Shown: positions 35,113 to 44,098 of the stretch, in pieces
Layout: each line of letters begins with the position of its first letter
Position numbering within the stretch: the stretch's first letter is position 1
NCBI RefSeq assembly: GCF_015350995.1
Contig: NZ_JADKRW010000007.1
Coordinates: 62,001-126,000 of the forward strand
Direction of reading: 5' to 3'
DNA from: Curtobacterium sp. VKM Ac-1393
GTDB taxonomy: Bacteria; Actinomycetota; Actinomycetes; Actinomycetales; Microbacteriaceae
DNA: 64,000 bases
The notes under the pieces: model-generated
What the model saw: the letters and a program-made list of their open reading frames with translations, nothing else
The model's database searches: none
Told to the model about the DNA's origin: nothing
Position numbers and translations under genes: made by a program

Positions 35113-36471
35113 ATGAACAGAACACGGCTGAAGCCCCGCACCCTCGTCGGTGCCGTCGCGGTGATCGCCCTCGCCGCTCTCTCCCTGCAGGGCTGCTCCG
35201 TGGTGAACGGCAGCGGCGACGACCCGAACACCCTCCGCGTGATGATGGGCGCGGACACCACGTACCCCAAGGAGCGCAAGCAGTGGCAGCAGGACACCGC
35301 TGCCGAGTTCAAGCGCACCACCGGCGCGGACATCCAGTGGGAGACCTACTCGTCCGCGCAGGAGGAGTTGACCGCGATCCAGACCAGCGTCATCTCCGGC
35401 CAGGGCCCCGACGTCTACGCCATCGGCACCACGTTCACCCCCACCGCCTACGCCACCGGCGCCTTCGTCGAGATGGGGTCGAAGGAGTGGAAGGCCATCG
35501 GCGGCAAGGACCAGTTCGACCCGGCCTCGTTCGGCATCTCGGGGCCGAGCGACTCGAAGCAGATCGGCATCCCGTTCGCCAGCCGTCCGTTCGTGATGGC
35601 CGTCAACAAGGACCTGCTCGCGAAGGCCGGCATCACCGAGATGCCGACCACGTGGGACGAACTCACCGCGGACGCGAAGGCCACCACGGGTGACGGACAC
35701 CACGGCATGGCGATCGCCTACGCCGACGGCTTCGACCCGTGGAAGTTCGTGTGGGGCATGGCGCAGAACGCCGGCAACACCATCGTCTCGAAGGACGGCA
35801 CGGCCGAGATCGACAGCGATGCCGTCGCGAACGCCTACCGGACCTACTTCGACTGGATCACGAAGGACGGCGTCGTCGACAAGGCTGCGATCGGCTGGAA
35901 CAACGCGCAGGCCCTGGCCCAGTTCACCGAGGGCAAGGCCGCGTTCTTCCCGATGACGACCACCACCGCGATCAACTCGTTCACGGACACCGAGGTCGAC
36001 GGCAAGTACGAGTTCGCGCTGCTCCCCACCGTCCCACCGGGTGCGAGCGAGCGGCCCGCCGACGGCATCGAGGCCGCGAGCATCCTGTCCGGCGACAACT
36101 GGGTGGTGGCCGACTACGGCACCAAGCAGCAGCTGTCGTTCGACTTCATCAAGCAGCTCAGCGCGCCGAAGGCCCAGCTCGAGTACTACGACCTGTTCGG
36201 CAACCTGCCGACCAACGCGTCCGCTGCCGCCGACCTCGCCGCCGACAACCCGCAACTGAAGCCGATCATCGACGCCGGCCGCCTGTCCAAGCCGACCGCC
36301 TTCACCGGCGCCTGGTCCGACATCCAGCTCGCCCTGGTCGACGTGGTCGTGCAGTCGATCCCGTCGCTCAAGAGCGGTGAGGTCACCGACGACCAGCTCC
36401 GTGCGCGACTCGAAGCAGCACAGCGCGACGCCCAGTCCACGCTCGACCGTCAGAAGAACGGAGGTCTGTGA
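35113..36471 (+). CDS. ABC sugar importer, solute-binding lipoprotein
   Basis: A 452-aa family 1 extracellular binding protein. The signal peptide ends in LSLQGC, with the lipidated Cys at 28; the mature part has the usual two-lobe pattern (DVYAIGTTFTPTAYATGAF, FASRPFVMAVNKDLLAKAGI with PTTWDEL, and later a MTTTTAINSF segment). It anchors to the outer face of the membrane and delivers an oligosaccharide or glycoside to the two permeases that follow. RBS GAGGAGGAAA. It is the first gene of a long operon; uronate-containing sugars are inferred from downstream enzymes. Confidence 0.93.
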   Translation: MNRTRLKPRTLVGAVAVIALAALSLQGCSVVNGSGDDPNTLRVMMGADTTYPKERKQWQQDTAAEFKRTTGADIQWETYSSAQEELTAIQTSVISGQGPDVYAIGTTFTPTAYATGAFVEMGSKEWKAIGGKDQFDPASFGISGPSDSKQIGIPFASRPFVMAVNKDLLAKAGITEMPTTWDELTADAKATTGDGHHGMAIAYADGFDPWKFVWGMAQNAGNTIVSKDGTAEIDSDAVANAYRTYFDWITKDGVVDKAAIGWNNAQALAQFTEGKAAFFPMTTTTAINSFTDTEVDGKYEFALLPTVPPGASERPADGIEAASILSGDNWVVADYGTKQQLSFDFIKQLSAPKAQLEYYDLFGNLPTNASAAADLAADNPQLKPIIDAGRLSKPTAFTGAWSDIQLALVDVVVQSIPSLKSGEVTDDQLRARLEAAQRDAQSTLDRQKNGGL

Positions 36472-37493
36472 TGACCGCCATGCAGACCAAGCCGCAGCAG
36501 CGCGCACCGCAGACGGTCCGCCCGCACGGCACGACGCCGCTGTACAAGAAGGAGCGTCCGCTCTGGATGCTCATCCCCGGCGGCGTCCTCATGCTCGCCG
36601 TCATCGTGGTGCCGCTCCTGGTGGGCTTCTTCATCGCGATGCTCGACCTGGACCAGTACACGCTGCGCCAGTGGTTCAGCGCCCCGTTCATCGGCTTCGC
36701 GAACTTCGCCGAGGCCTTCACGAACTCGCCGCTGCTCCACTCGATCTGGATCTCGGTGTCGCTCTCGGTGCTGGTCACCGCGGTCACCGTGCCGATCGGC
36801 GTCGCGGCGGCGATCTCCACGCAGAACCGGTTCCCGGGGCGCGGTCTCGTCCGGTCGATCTACCTGATCCCGTACGTGCTGCCCGCGTTCGTCGTCGGCA
36901 CGTTCTTCCGCACGATGCTGCAGCCGCAGGGCGTCGTGAACTCGATCCTGCACACCGACGTGCTCTGGCTGAACGGCTCCGCGTCGTACTGGGCGCTCGC
37001 CGGCGTGATGATCTGGACGAGCTGGCCGTTCGTCTACCTGCTGTCGCTCGCCGGACTGCAGGCCGTGGACAACGAGGTGCACGAGGCCGCCGCACTCGAC
37101 GGGGTGACCTGGTGGGCGAAGCTGCGCTACATCATCTTCCCGTACCTGCGCGGGCCGCTCAGCCTGGCGGTGATCATCGCGATCCTGCACAACATCAACA
37201 ACTTCACCCTGCCGTTCGTGCTCTTCGGCATCCCGCTGCCGTCGAGCGTCGAGGTGATGCCCGTCCTGACGTACATCGCGAGCTTCCAGTCGTTCCGGTT
37301 CGGTCTGTCGGCCGCGATGGCGATCTGCTCGCTCGTCATCGTCGCCATCCCGCTGTTCGTCTACCTGCGGGCGGTCAAGCTCGACACCGGTGACGACGCG
37401 GGCCCCGACCGGAAGCAGCGTCGTGCGGACCGCGCGACCCTGGCCGGCGCCCCCGCCCCGACCGCCGCCGACATCGACGGAGCACGCGCATGA
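36471..37493 (+). CDS. ABC sugar importer, permease 1 (MalF type)
   Basis: A 340-aa permease with six main membrane helices. The EAA loop reads EAAALDGVTWWAKLRYIIFPYL (about 203-224), the contact with the ATPase. The ATG at 36471 shares its first base with the stop of the binding-protein gene (TGATG) and has GGAGGT behind it; a GTG one codon earlier is less well spaced. No ATPase gene is in the operon, so a shared MsmK/MalK-type ATPase elsewhere must power it. Confidence 0.93.
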   Translation: MTAMQTKPQQRAPQTVRPHGTTPLYKKERPLWMLIPGGVLMLAVIVVPLLVGFFIAMLDLDQYTLRQWFSAPFIGFANFAEAFTNSPLLHSIWISVSLSVLVTAVTVPIGVAAAISTQNRFPGRGLVRSIYLIPYVLPAFVVGTFFRTMLQPQGVVNSILHTDVLWLNGSASYWALAGVMIWTSWPFVYLLSLAGLQAVDNEVHEAAALDGVTWWAKLRYIIFPYLRGPLSLAVIIAILHNINNFTLPFVLFGIPLPSSVEVMPVLTYIASFQSFRFGLSAAMAICSLVIVAIPLFVYLRAVKLDTGDDAGPDRKQRRADRATLAGAPAPTAADIDGARA

Positions 37494-38449
37494 GCACACC
37501 GAGCTCGACCTTCAGCACCCGCACCCGCCCCACCGCGACGCTCACCGAGAGCATCACGACCGGCGATCGCGGGCGGCCCCACAAGCGTCCCTACGACACC
37601 GACGTCACCCGGCTCCTGCCCCGCTGGCTGCTCGTCGTGGTGATCGCCGTCATCGTCGCGTTCATCGCCGTCCCGGTCCTGTACATCCTGTTCGGCTCGG
37701 TGAACTCGGACGTCGCCGTCGCCCGCGGCGAGTACTTCCCGTCCGAGTTCACGCTGTCGAACTACGTCGAGATCTGGTCGACGGTCGCCCTCGGCGAGGG
37801 GCTGGTGAACTCGATGCTCACCGCCGGTGCGGTCGCCATCGCGAGTGCGGCGCTCGCCGTGTCCACCGCCTACGTGCTGGTCCGGTTCCGGTTCCTCGGC
37901 CGCCTGACCATCCTGCGCGGGCTCCTCGCGCTGCAGTCGATCCCCGGCACGCTCCTGCTGCTGCCCGTGTTCGTGGTCTTCTCGAACATCGCCAGTGCCA
38001 CGGGCGTGCAGATCATCGGCACCCGCTGGGGCCTGTTCGTCACCTACCTGACGTTCGCCCTGCCGTTCTCGACCTGGGTGATGGTCACGTACCTGCGTGG
38101 CCTGCCGAAGGAGCTCGAGGAAGCCGCGCGCATCGACGGCGCGTCGAGCACCAAGATCCTGACGAAGATCGTCCTGCCGTTGTCGTGGCCCGGCATCGTC
38201 GTCTCGGCGATCTTCGCCTTCCTGCTCGGCTGGAACGACGTCCTGTTCTCCACGATCATGACGACCCCGAACACCCGGACGGTGGCCGTGGTCCTGCAGG
38301 TGCTCGGGACCGCGCAAGAAGGCGGTGCGGTGCCGATCTACGGCCAGATGATGGCCGCCTCGATCGTCTGCGCCGTGCCGGTCGTCGCCCTGTACCTCAT
38401 CTTCCAGCGCTACCTGGTGGGCGGCCTGACGGCCGGCTCCGTCAAGTAG
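37490..38449 (+). CDS. ABC sugar importer, permease 2 (MalG type)
   Basis: A 319-aa permease overlapping permease 1 by 4 bp (ATGA). About six helices; the EAA loop is LEEAARIDGASSTKILTKIV (about 205-224), with the LPLSWPG end typical of MalG-like subunits. A 45-residue Thr/Arg-rich N-terminal tail precedes helix 1. It forms the channel with permease 1. Confidence 0.93.
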   Translation: MSTPSSTFSTRTRPTATLTESITTGDRGRPHKRPYDTDVTRLLPRWLLVVVIAVIVAFIAVPVLYILFGSVNSDVAVARGEYFPSEFTLSNYVEIWSTVALGEGLVNSMLTAGAVAIASAALAVSTAYVLVRFRFLGRLTILRGLLALQSIPGTLLLLPVFVVFSNIASATGVQIIGTRWGLFVTYLTFALPFSTWVMVTYLRGLPKELEEAARIDGASSTKILTKIVLPLSWPGIVVSAIFAFLLGWNDVLFSTIMTTPNTRTVAVVLQVLGTAQEGGAVPIYGQMMAASIVCAVPVVALYLIFQRYLVGGLTAGSVK

Positions 38450-38529
38450 CGCGAGTTGTCCACAGATCTGACTGGAGGCCCGGTGCGCGTCCGCCCCGCC
38501 GGTCACCCTGGCCTCATGAAGGGAATGCA

Positions 38530-39366
38530 ATGACCCAGCCCAGTTGGGAACTCTCCGGTTTCGGCGACGAGATCGACTCAGACCCCGTCGTCCAGGTCGC
38601 GGTCCTGCAGGCGCTCGGCGCGAGCGCCATCGAGGTCCGCAGCGCCTGGGGCGTGAACGTCGTCGACCTCGACGAAGACCAGCTCGCTGGCCTCCACCGC
38701 CTGCTCGAGGAGCGCGGGCAGACCGTGTCCGCCATCGCCTCGCCGATCGGCAAGGTCTCCGTCGACGAACCCGTCGAGCACGAGGTCGGGCGGCTCGGCC
38801 GCGCGATCGCCGCCGCCCACGCCCTCGGCACCACGAACATCCGGATCTTCTCGTTCTACTTCGCGGGCCGAGCGCCGGAGGACGTCCGCGATGACGTCCT
38901 CGTCCGGATGCGCGCCCTGGCCGACCTCGCCGAGCGCGAGGGCGTGACCCTGCTGCACGAGAACGAGAAGGACATCTACGGCGACGTCCCCTCGCGCGTG
39001 CTCGACATCGTCGAGAGCGTCGGGTCGCCGGCGCTCCGACTGGCCTGGGACAACGCGAACTACGTGCAGTGCGGCGTCAAGCCGTTCACCGACGGGTGGG
39101 CGCAGCTCGCGCCCCACGTCGACTACCTGCAGGTCAAGGACGCCCTGGCCGCCGACTCGTCGGTGGTCCCCGCGGGCGAGGGCGACGGCGAACTGCTGCA
39201 GACCCTCACCGCGCTGCGCGACGCCGGGTACTCCGGCTACGCCTCACTCGAGCCGCACCTCAGCGACGTCACCTCCCTCGGCGGGTTCTCCGGCCCCGCG
39301 GCCTTCGGTCGCGCCGGTCGTGCCCTCCGCACCCTCACCGACCAGATCGGAGTCACCCTGCGATGA
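38530..39366 (+). CDS. Xylose-isomerase-like TIM barrel protein (sugar isomerase/epimerase)
   Basis: A 278-aa TIM barrel. Likely metal ligands: Glu in TLLHENEKDIYGD, Asp in LAWDNANYVQCG, a second site in YLQVKDALAADS, and Glu in GYASLEPHLSD. The start is ATG at 38530 with AAGGGA behind it. It is separated by 80 bp from the permease but followed by coupled genes. The family ranges from epimerases to 3-keto-glycoside eliminases; the last is attractive next to a Gfo/Idh/MocA gene, but this is inference. Confidence 0.82.
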   Translation: MTQPSWELSGFGDEIDSDPVVQVAVLQALGASAIEVRSAWGVNVVDLDEDQLAGLHRLLEERGQTVSAIASPIGKVSVDEPVEHEVGRLGRAIAAAHALGTTNIRIFSFYFAGRAPEDVRDDVLVRMRALADLAEREGVTLLHENEKDIYGDVPSRVLDIVESVGSPALRLAWDNANYVQCGVKPFTDGWAQLAPHVDYLQVKDALAADSSVVPAGEGDGELLQTLTALRDAGYSGYASLEPHLSDVTSLGGFSGPAAFGRAGRALRTLTDQIGVTLR

Positions 39367-40562
39367 CCACCCCACTGAAATTGGCAGTCGTCGGCGCCGG
39401 CGTCATCGGACGACACCACGCCACGGTCGCCGTGCACCACCCGGACCTGCAGGTCGTCGCCCTCGTCGACGCGATCCCCGCCGCCGCCACGAGCGCCGCC
39501 GACGAGATCGAGGCGATGGGCGTCACCCGCCCCGTCACGACGTCCACCATCGAGGAGGCGATCGCGCAGACCGACATCGACGTCGTCGCGATCTGCTCGC
39601 CCTCCGGCATGCACGTGCAGCTCGCCGAGGCCGCCCTGGCCGCCGGCAAGCACGTCGTCATCGAGAAGCCGCTCGACACCACGATGCCCCGGGCCCGGCA
39701 GATCGCCGCGCTCGCCGCAGCGGCCCGCGACCGTGGACTCGTCACGAGCGTCATCAGCCAGCACCGCTTCGACCCGGCCTCGGCCGCCGTCGCCGCAGCC
39801 GCCCACGACGGCGGGTTCGGCACCGTGACCTCCGGCCTGGCGAGCGTCGCCTGGTACCGCTCGCAGGGCTACTACGACTCCGGCGACTGGCGCGGCACCT
39901 GGGCGCTCGACGGTGGTGGCGCGGTGATGAACCAGGGCGTGCACACCGTCGACCTGCTCGTCTGGGCACTCGGCCGTCCGGTCGAGATCTCGGCCCAGAC
40001 CGGGCTGCTCGCGCACGACCGCATCGAGGTCGAGGACACCGCCGTCGCCACCGTCCGGTTCGCCGGCGGCGCGCTCGGCGTCATCCACTGCACGACCGCC
40101 GCGTACCCGGGCCTCTCCGCCCGCTACGCCGTGTACGGCACGCACGGGTCCGCGATCGTCGACGACGACCGCCTGGCCTACTTCCACATCGCACCCGACG
40201 CCGCCACGCTCGAGTCCGCGTCGACCACCTCGAACGCATCGGCGGTCGCGGGCGCGGTCGACCAGAAGGACGACGTCGTCCCGCCGGAGCACGTCGTCGG
40301 CGGCCCGGCCGAGCCCGACCACTTCGCCGCGGGGCACGGCCGGCAGTACACCGACATCGTGGCCGCGATCCGCGAGGGCCGTGAGCCCGGCGTGACCGTC
40401 GACGCGGCCCTCGTGTCACTCGCCACCGTCCGCGGGCTCTACGTCAGCGCGACGCTCGGGCAGCCCGTCCGGATCGACGACGTGATCGAGGGCAAGTACG
40501 ACGACGTGGTGCCGGTCGTCGGCGCCCACGAGCTGTCCGACAACGAAGGAGCCACCCGATGA
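39363..40562 (+). CDS. Gfo/Idh/MocA-family oxidoreductase 3
   Basis: The protein has 399 aa from the ATG at 39363, overlapping the previous stop. The Rossmann motif is VVGAGVIGRHHA (about 10-20), IEKPLDT at about 103, and GGGAVMNQGVHTVDLL carries the conserved catalytic His (GxxxHxxD). It is a sugar dehydrogenase, perhaps oxidising the C3 hydroxyl of an imported glycoside. The frame that runs on upstream is a shadow of the TIM-barrel gene. Both neighbours are xylose-isomerase-like barrels, each start-stop coupled to it. Confidence 0.88.
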   Translation: MTTPLKLAVVGAGVIGRHHATVAVHHPDLQVVALVDAIPAAATSAADEIEAMGVTRPVTTSTIEEAIAQTDIDVVAICSPSGMHVQLAEAALAAGKHVVIEKPLDTTMPRARQIAALAAAARDRGLVTSVISQHRFDPASAAVAAAAHDGGFGTVTSGLASVAWYRSQGYYDSGDWRGTWALDGGGAVMNQGVHTVDLLVWALGRPVEISAQTGLLAHDRIEVEDTAVATVRFAGGALGVIHCTTAAYPGLSARYAVYGTHGSAIVDDDRLAYFHIAPDAATLESASTTSNASAVAGAVDQKDDVVPPEHVVGGPAEPDHFAAGHGRQYTDIVAAIREGREPGVTVDAALVSLATVRGLYVSATLGQPVRIDDVIEGKYDDVVPVVGAHELSDNEGATR

Positions 40563-41446
40563 AGTTCTCCGTGTTCACCGCTTCCACCCCCGACTGGACC
40601 CCGTCGCAGGCCGCCACGACGCTGGCCGAGCAGGGCTGGGACGGCGTCGAGTGGCGCATCGTCGACGACCGCCCCGCGGACGGCGCCGTCGTGCCCGCCG
40701 GACGCTCGTTCTGGGCCGGCAACGACTCCACGTGGCAGTTCACCGGCATCCAGGACCAGGTCGGCGAGATCGCCCGGATCACCGACGCCGCCGGGCTCGA
40801 GTACTCCGGCATCGGTGGGTACCAGCAGGCGTCGGACCACGAGGGCGTCGAGACGATGCTCCGCGTCACGAGCGAGCTCGGCGCCCGCCAGGTCCGCGTC
40901 TCGATGCCGATGTACCGGCACGAGAAGGAACGCACCGGCGAGACGTACGCGCAGATCTTCGACCGCACCCGCGCCGACCTCGAGTGGGCGGTGGCCCGGG
41001 CGACCGAGCTCGGCGTCAAGGCCCTGGTCGAGCTGCACCACATGACGATCACCCCGTCGGCCTCGGCGGCGCTGCGGCTCGTCGACGGCCTCGACCCGGA
41101 GCACGTCGGGGTCATCCACGACCTCGGCAACCTGGTCATCGAGGGGCACGAGGACCACCTCGCCGCGTTCGAGCTCCTCGGCCCGTACCTCGCGCACGCC
41201 CACGTGAAGAACGCCCGCTGGGTCGACACCGGCGACACCCGTGCCGACGGCAGCACGATCTGGCAGCACGAGTGGGCACCGCTCCGCACCGGCCAGGCCT
41301 CGGTCTCCGAGTACCTCGACGCCCTCCGCCAGGTCGGCTACGACGGCTGGGTCACCATCGAGGACTTCTCCACCGACCTGCCCCTCGAGGCCCGCACCGC
41401 CGACAACCTCGCGTACCTGCGGTCCCTCGTCACGGTGGCGGCATGA
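40559..41446 (+). CDS. Sugar phosphate isomerase/epimerase-like TIM barrel
   Basis: A 295-aa xylose-isomerase-like barrel coupled to the Gfo gene (ATGA). Likely ligands: Glu in ALVELHHMTITP, Asp and His in GVIHDLGNLV, His in LAHAHVKNARW and Glu in DGWVTIEDFSTD. The last Glu followed by DF is common in this branch. It differs strongly from the barrel two genes upstream, so the two probably do successive steps rather than duplicate one. Confidence 0.82.
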   Translation: MKFSVFTASTPDWTPSQAATTLAEQGWDGVEWRIVDDRPADGAVVPAGRSFWAGNDSTWQFTGIQDQVGEIARITDAAGLEYSGIGGYQQASDHEGVETMLRVTSELGARQVRVSMPMYRHEKERTGETYAQIFDRTRADLEWAVARATELGVKALVELHHMTITPSASAALRLVDGLDPEHVGVIHDLGNLVIEGHEDHLAAFELLGPYLAHAHVKNARWVDTGDTRADGSTIWQHEWAPLRTGQASVSEYLDALRQVGYDGWVTIEDFSTDLPLEARTADNLAYLRSLVTVAA

Positions 41447-42714
41447 CTGGTCGCCGACCGCGCATCGTGCACCTCGGGGTGGGGGCGTTCGCGCGCGCCC
41501 ATCTCGCCTGGTACACGCAGCACGCGTCGGGGGAACCCTGGGGCATCACTGCCTTCACGGGTCGCTCGCCCGACATGGCCGACGCCCTCGCCGCGCAGGA
41601 CTGCCGGTACACGCTCGTCACCCGCGCCGCGACCGGCGACAGCGCCGAGGTGGTCGACACGATCGTGGCCGCCCACCCGGGCAGCGACGACACGGCCTGG
41701 AGGCACGTGGTCGCGTCCCCGGACACCACCATCGTCACGCTGACGGTCACCGAGCAGGGCTACCGGTCCGGTTCCGACGTCCCGGCCCGGTTGGTCGCGG
41801 GGCTCGACGCCCGGCGGACGGCCGGCGGCGGGCGCATCGCGCTGGTCAGCCTCGACAACCTGACGCACAACGGTGCGGTGCTGCGCGAGGCCGTGCTGGG
41901 CGCCACCAGCGACCCGGACCTGCGCGCGTGGATCGAGGCGAACGTCTCGTTCCCGTCGTCGATGGTGGACCGGATCACCCCAGCGACCACCGACGCCGAC
42001 GTCGAGGGCCTCGCCGCCCTGCCGGGAGCGCTCGCCGACGACCGGGTCCCCGTCGTCACCGAGCCCTTCGCGGAGTGGGTGCTCGAGGAGGCCTTCGACG
42101 GGATCGACCGCCCCGCGTGGGAGACCGCCGGCGTGCGCATCGTCGACGACGTCACCCCGTACGAACAGCGGAAGCTCTGGCTGCTGAACGGCTCGCACTC
42201 GCTGCTCGCGTACCTCGGGCTCCAGCTCGGGCACGAGACCGTCGCCGCGGCCATGGAGGACCCGGTGTGCCGTGCCGCCGTCGAGCAGTTGTGGGACGAG
42301 GCCGCTCGCGAACTGCCGCTGCCGTCGGACGAGGTCGCCGCCGCCCGCGCCGCCCTGGTGGACCGGTTCCAGAACCCGCGCATCCGGCACACCCTGCGGC
42401 AGATCGCCTCCGGTGGATCGCAGAAGCTGCCCGTCCGGGTCGTCGACGTGCTCCGTCACCGAATCGCCCGCGACCCCGCCGCCGGCATCGGTCCCGGAGC
42501 CGCGACGGCGATCGCCGCGTGGTGGCTCCACGTCACGACGCAGCCGGACCTCGTGGACGACGACGGAGCCCCCGGGGCAGACTCGGACGTGCACGCCGTG
42601 CTGCACGTCATCGCCCCCGACCTCGACACCACCGACGTGGTCGACGCGATCACCGCGGCGGCCGACGACATCCGCACCGCCCGAACGAGCACCGACGAAG
42701 GAGTCCACGCATGA
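41443..42714 (+). CDS. Mannitol-dehydrogenase-family oxidoreductase (fructuronate reductase type)
   Basis: A 423-aa long-chain polyol dehydrogenase. HLGVGAFARAHLAWY is the NAD-binding start; the catalytic triad Lys244-Asn249-His252 sits in KLWLLNGSH, the exact spacing of mannitol 2-dehydrogenases. With uxaC on the same locus and a ManD-type dehydratase coupled downstream (ATGA), reduction of D-fructuronate to D-mannonate (UxuB role) is the best assignment; mannitol or arabinitol is an alternative. It overlaps the preceding barrel gene by 4 bp. Confidence 0.88.
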   Translation: MTGRRPRIVHLGVGAFARAHLAWYTQHASGEPWGITAFTGRSPDMADALAAQDCRYTLVTRAATGDSAEVVDTIVAAHPGSDDTAWRHVVASPDTTIVTLTVTEQGYRSGSDVPARLVAGLDARRTAGGGRIALVSLDNLTHNGAVLREAVLGATSDPDLRAWIEANVSFPSSMVDRITPATTDADVEGLAALPGALADDRVPVVTEPFAEWVLEEAFDGIDRPAWETAGVRIVDDVTPYEQRKLWLLNGSHSLLAYLGLQLGHETVAAAMEDPVCRAAVEQLWDEAARELPLPSDEVAAARAALVDRFQNPRIRHTLRQIASGGSQKLPVRVVDVLRHRIARDPAAGIGPGAATAIAAWWLHVTTQPDLVDDDGAPGADSDVHAVLHVIAPDLDTTDVVDAITAAADDIRTARTSTDEGVHA

Positions 42715-44063
42715 CCGACACCACCACGAACCCCGCGGCCCCGGTGCCGGGCGCCGTCGACACGGGCGCGGCGACCGGGTCGACCTCCGGGCGTCCGGAC
42801 ACGTGGGCGTCAGCCGACCGCGGCCAGCTCATCGAGCGCGCCGAGGTGATCGTCACCAGCCCGAACCGGAACTTCGTCACGCTGAAGATCACGACCGCCG
42901 ACGGCGTCACGGGCCTCGGTGACGCGACGTTGAACGGCCGCGAGCTCGGTGTCGCCGCGTACCTGTCCGAGCACGTCGTGCCGCTGCTGATCGGCCGTGA
43001 CGCCAGCCGCATCGAGGACGCCTGGCAGTTCCTGTACCGCTCGTCGTACTGGCGCCGCGGCCCCGTCACGATGGCGGCGATCGCGTCCGTCGACATGGCG
43101 CTCTGGGACATCAAGGCCAAGGTCGCCGGCATGCCGCTCTACCAGCTGCTCGGCGGCGCCTCGCGCACCGGGCTGATGGCGTACGGGCACGCCTCGGGCA
43201 AGGAGCTGCCCGAGCTGTTCGACTCGATCCGTGAGCACCAGGAGGAGGGCTACCGCTCGATCCGCGTGCAGACCGGCGTCCCCGGCCTCGAGAGCATCTA
43301 CGGCATCGCCTCGAACAAGACCACCGAGGGCAACGAGGGCGTCCGGTACGACTTCGAGCCGGCGCAGCGTGGGGCCTTCCCCGCCATGGAGGACTGGGAC
43401 ACCCGCGCCTACCTGCGCCACGTGCCCACCGTGTTCGAGGCCGTCCGGAACGAGTTCGGACCCGAACTGCCGCTCCTGCACGACGGCCACCACCGGATGA
43501 CCCCGCTGCAGGCTGCGAAGCTCGGCAAGTCCCTCGAGCCGTACGACCTGTTCTGGCTCGAGGACTGCACCCCGGCCGAGAACCAAGAGGCACTGAAGCT
43601 CGTCCGGCAGCACACCACGACGCCGCTCGCGATCGGTGAGGTCTTCAACACGATCTGGGACTTCAAGGACATCATCCGCGACCAGCTCATCGACTACGTC
43701 CGCGGAGCGGTCACGCACATGGGTGGCATCTCCCCGCTCAAGAAGACGATGGACTACGCCGCGATGTACCAGGTCAAGTCCGGGTTCCACGGGCCGACCG
43801 ACATCTCGCCGGTGGGTCTGGCCGCGCAGATGCACCTCGGGATGGCGATCCACAACTTCGGCATCCAGGAGTACATGCAGCACGGCCCGCAGACGAACCA
43901 GGTGTTCCGGCAGACGTTCACCTTCACCGACGGCTACCTGCACCCCGGTGACGAGCCCGGCCTCGGGGTCAGCCTCGACGTCGACGAGGCCGGCAAGTAC
44001 CCCTACGAGCAGGCGTACCTGCCCTTCAACCGCCTGGCCGACGGCACCGTCCACGACTGGTGA
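42711..44063 (+). CDS. D-mannonate dehydratase, ManD type (enolase superfamily)
   Basis: A 450-aa mandelate-racemase/enolase-fold enzyme: D-mannonate -> 2-keto-3-deoxy-D-gluconate. The ManD-type signature LLHDGHHRMTPLQAAKLG holds the catalytic His and first metal Asp; LFWLEDCTPAENQE and LAIGEVFNT give the next two metal acids; GFHGPTDISPVG and the C-terminal W complete the site. There is an extra disordered lead of about 35 residues before the capping domain (IERAEVIVTSPNRNFVTLKI). The ATG at 42711 overlaps the dehydrogenase stop and has GAAGGAG upstream. Last gene of the operon. Some relatives have weak or gluconate activity. Confidence 0.9.
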   Translation: MTDTTTNPAAPVPGAVDTGAATGSTSGRPDTWASADRGQLIERAEVIVTSPNRNFVTLKITTADGVTGLGDATLNGRELGVAAYLSEHVVPLLIGRDASRIEDAWQFLYRSSYWRRGPVTMAAIASVDMALWDIKAKVAGMPLYQLLGGASRTGLMAYGHASGKELPELFDSIREHQEEGYRSIRVQTGVPGLESIYGIASNKTTEGNEGVRYDFEPAQRGAFPAMEDWDTRAYLRHVPTVFEAVRNEFGPELPLLHDGHHRMTPLQAAKLGKSLEPYDLFWLEDCTPAENQEALKLVRQHTTTPLAIGEVFNTIWDFKDIIRDQLIDYVRGAVTHMGGISPLKKTMDYAAMYQVKSGFHGPTDISPVGLAAQMHLGMAIHNFGIQEYMQHGPQTNQVFRQTFTFTDGYLHPGDEPGLGVSLDVDEAGKYPYEQAYLPFNRLADGTVHDW

Positions 44064-44086
44064 CCCCCTGAGTATGCCCAATGTGA

Positions 44087-44092
44087 TATATT
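44087..44092 (+). promoter_or_regulatory. -10 of a leaderless glycosyltransferase gene
   Basis: TATATT lies 6 bp before the ATG at 44099, inside the most AT-rich stretch around (TGTGATATATTGAG). Transcription should start at or next to the ATG. Confidence 0.65.
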
Positions 44093-44098
44093 GAGTGG

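Noticed and set aside
38516..38533. Five-codon leader frame (MKGMQ) overlapping the TIM-barrel start
   Set aside because: Too short to support, and the AAGGGA inside it is better explained as the ribosome site of the gene at 38530.
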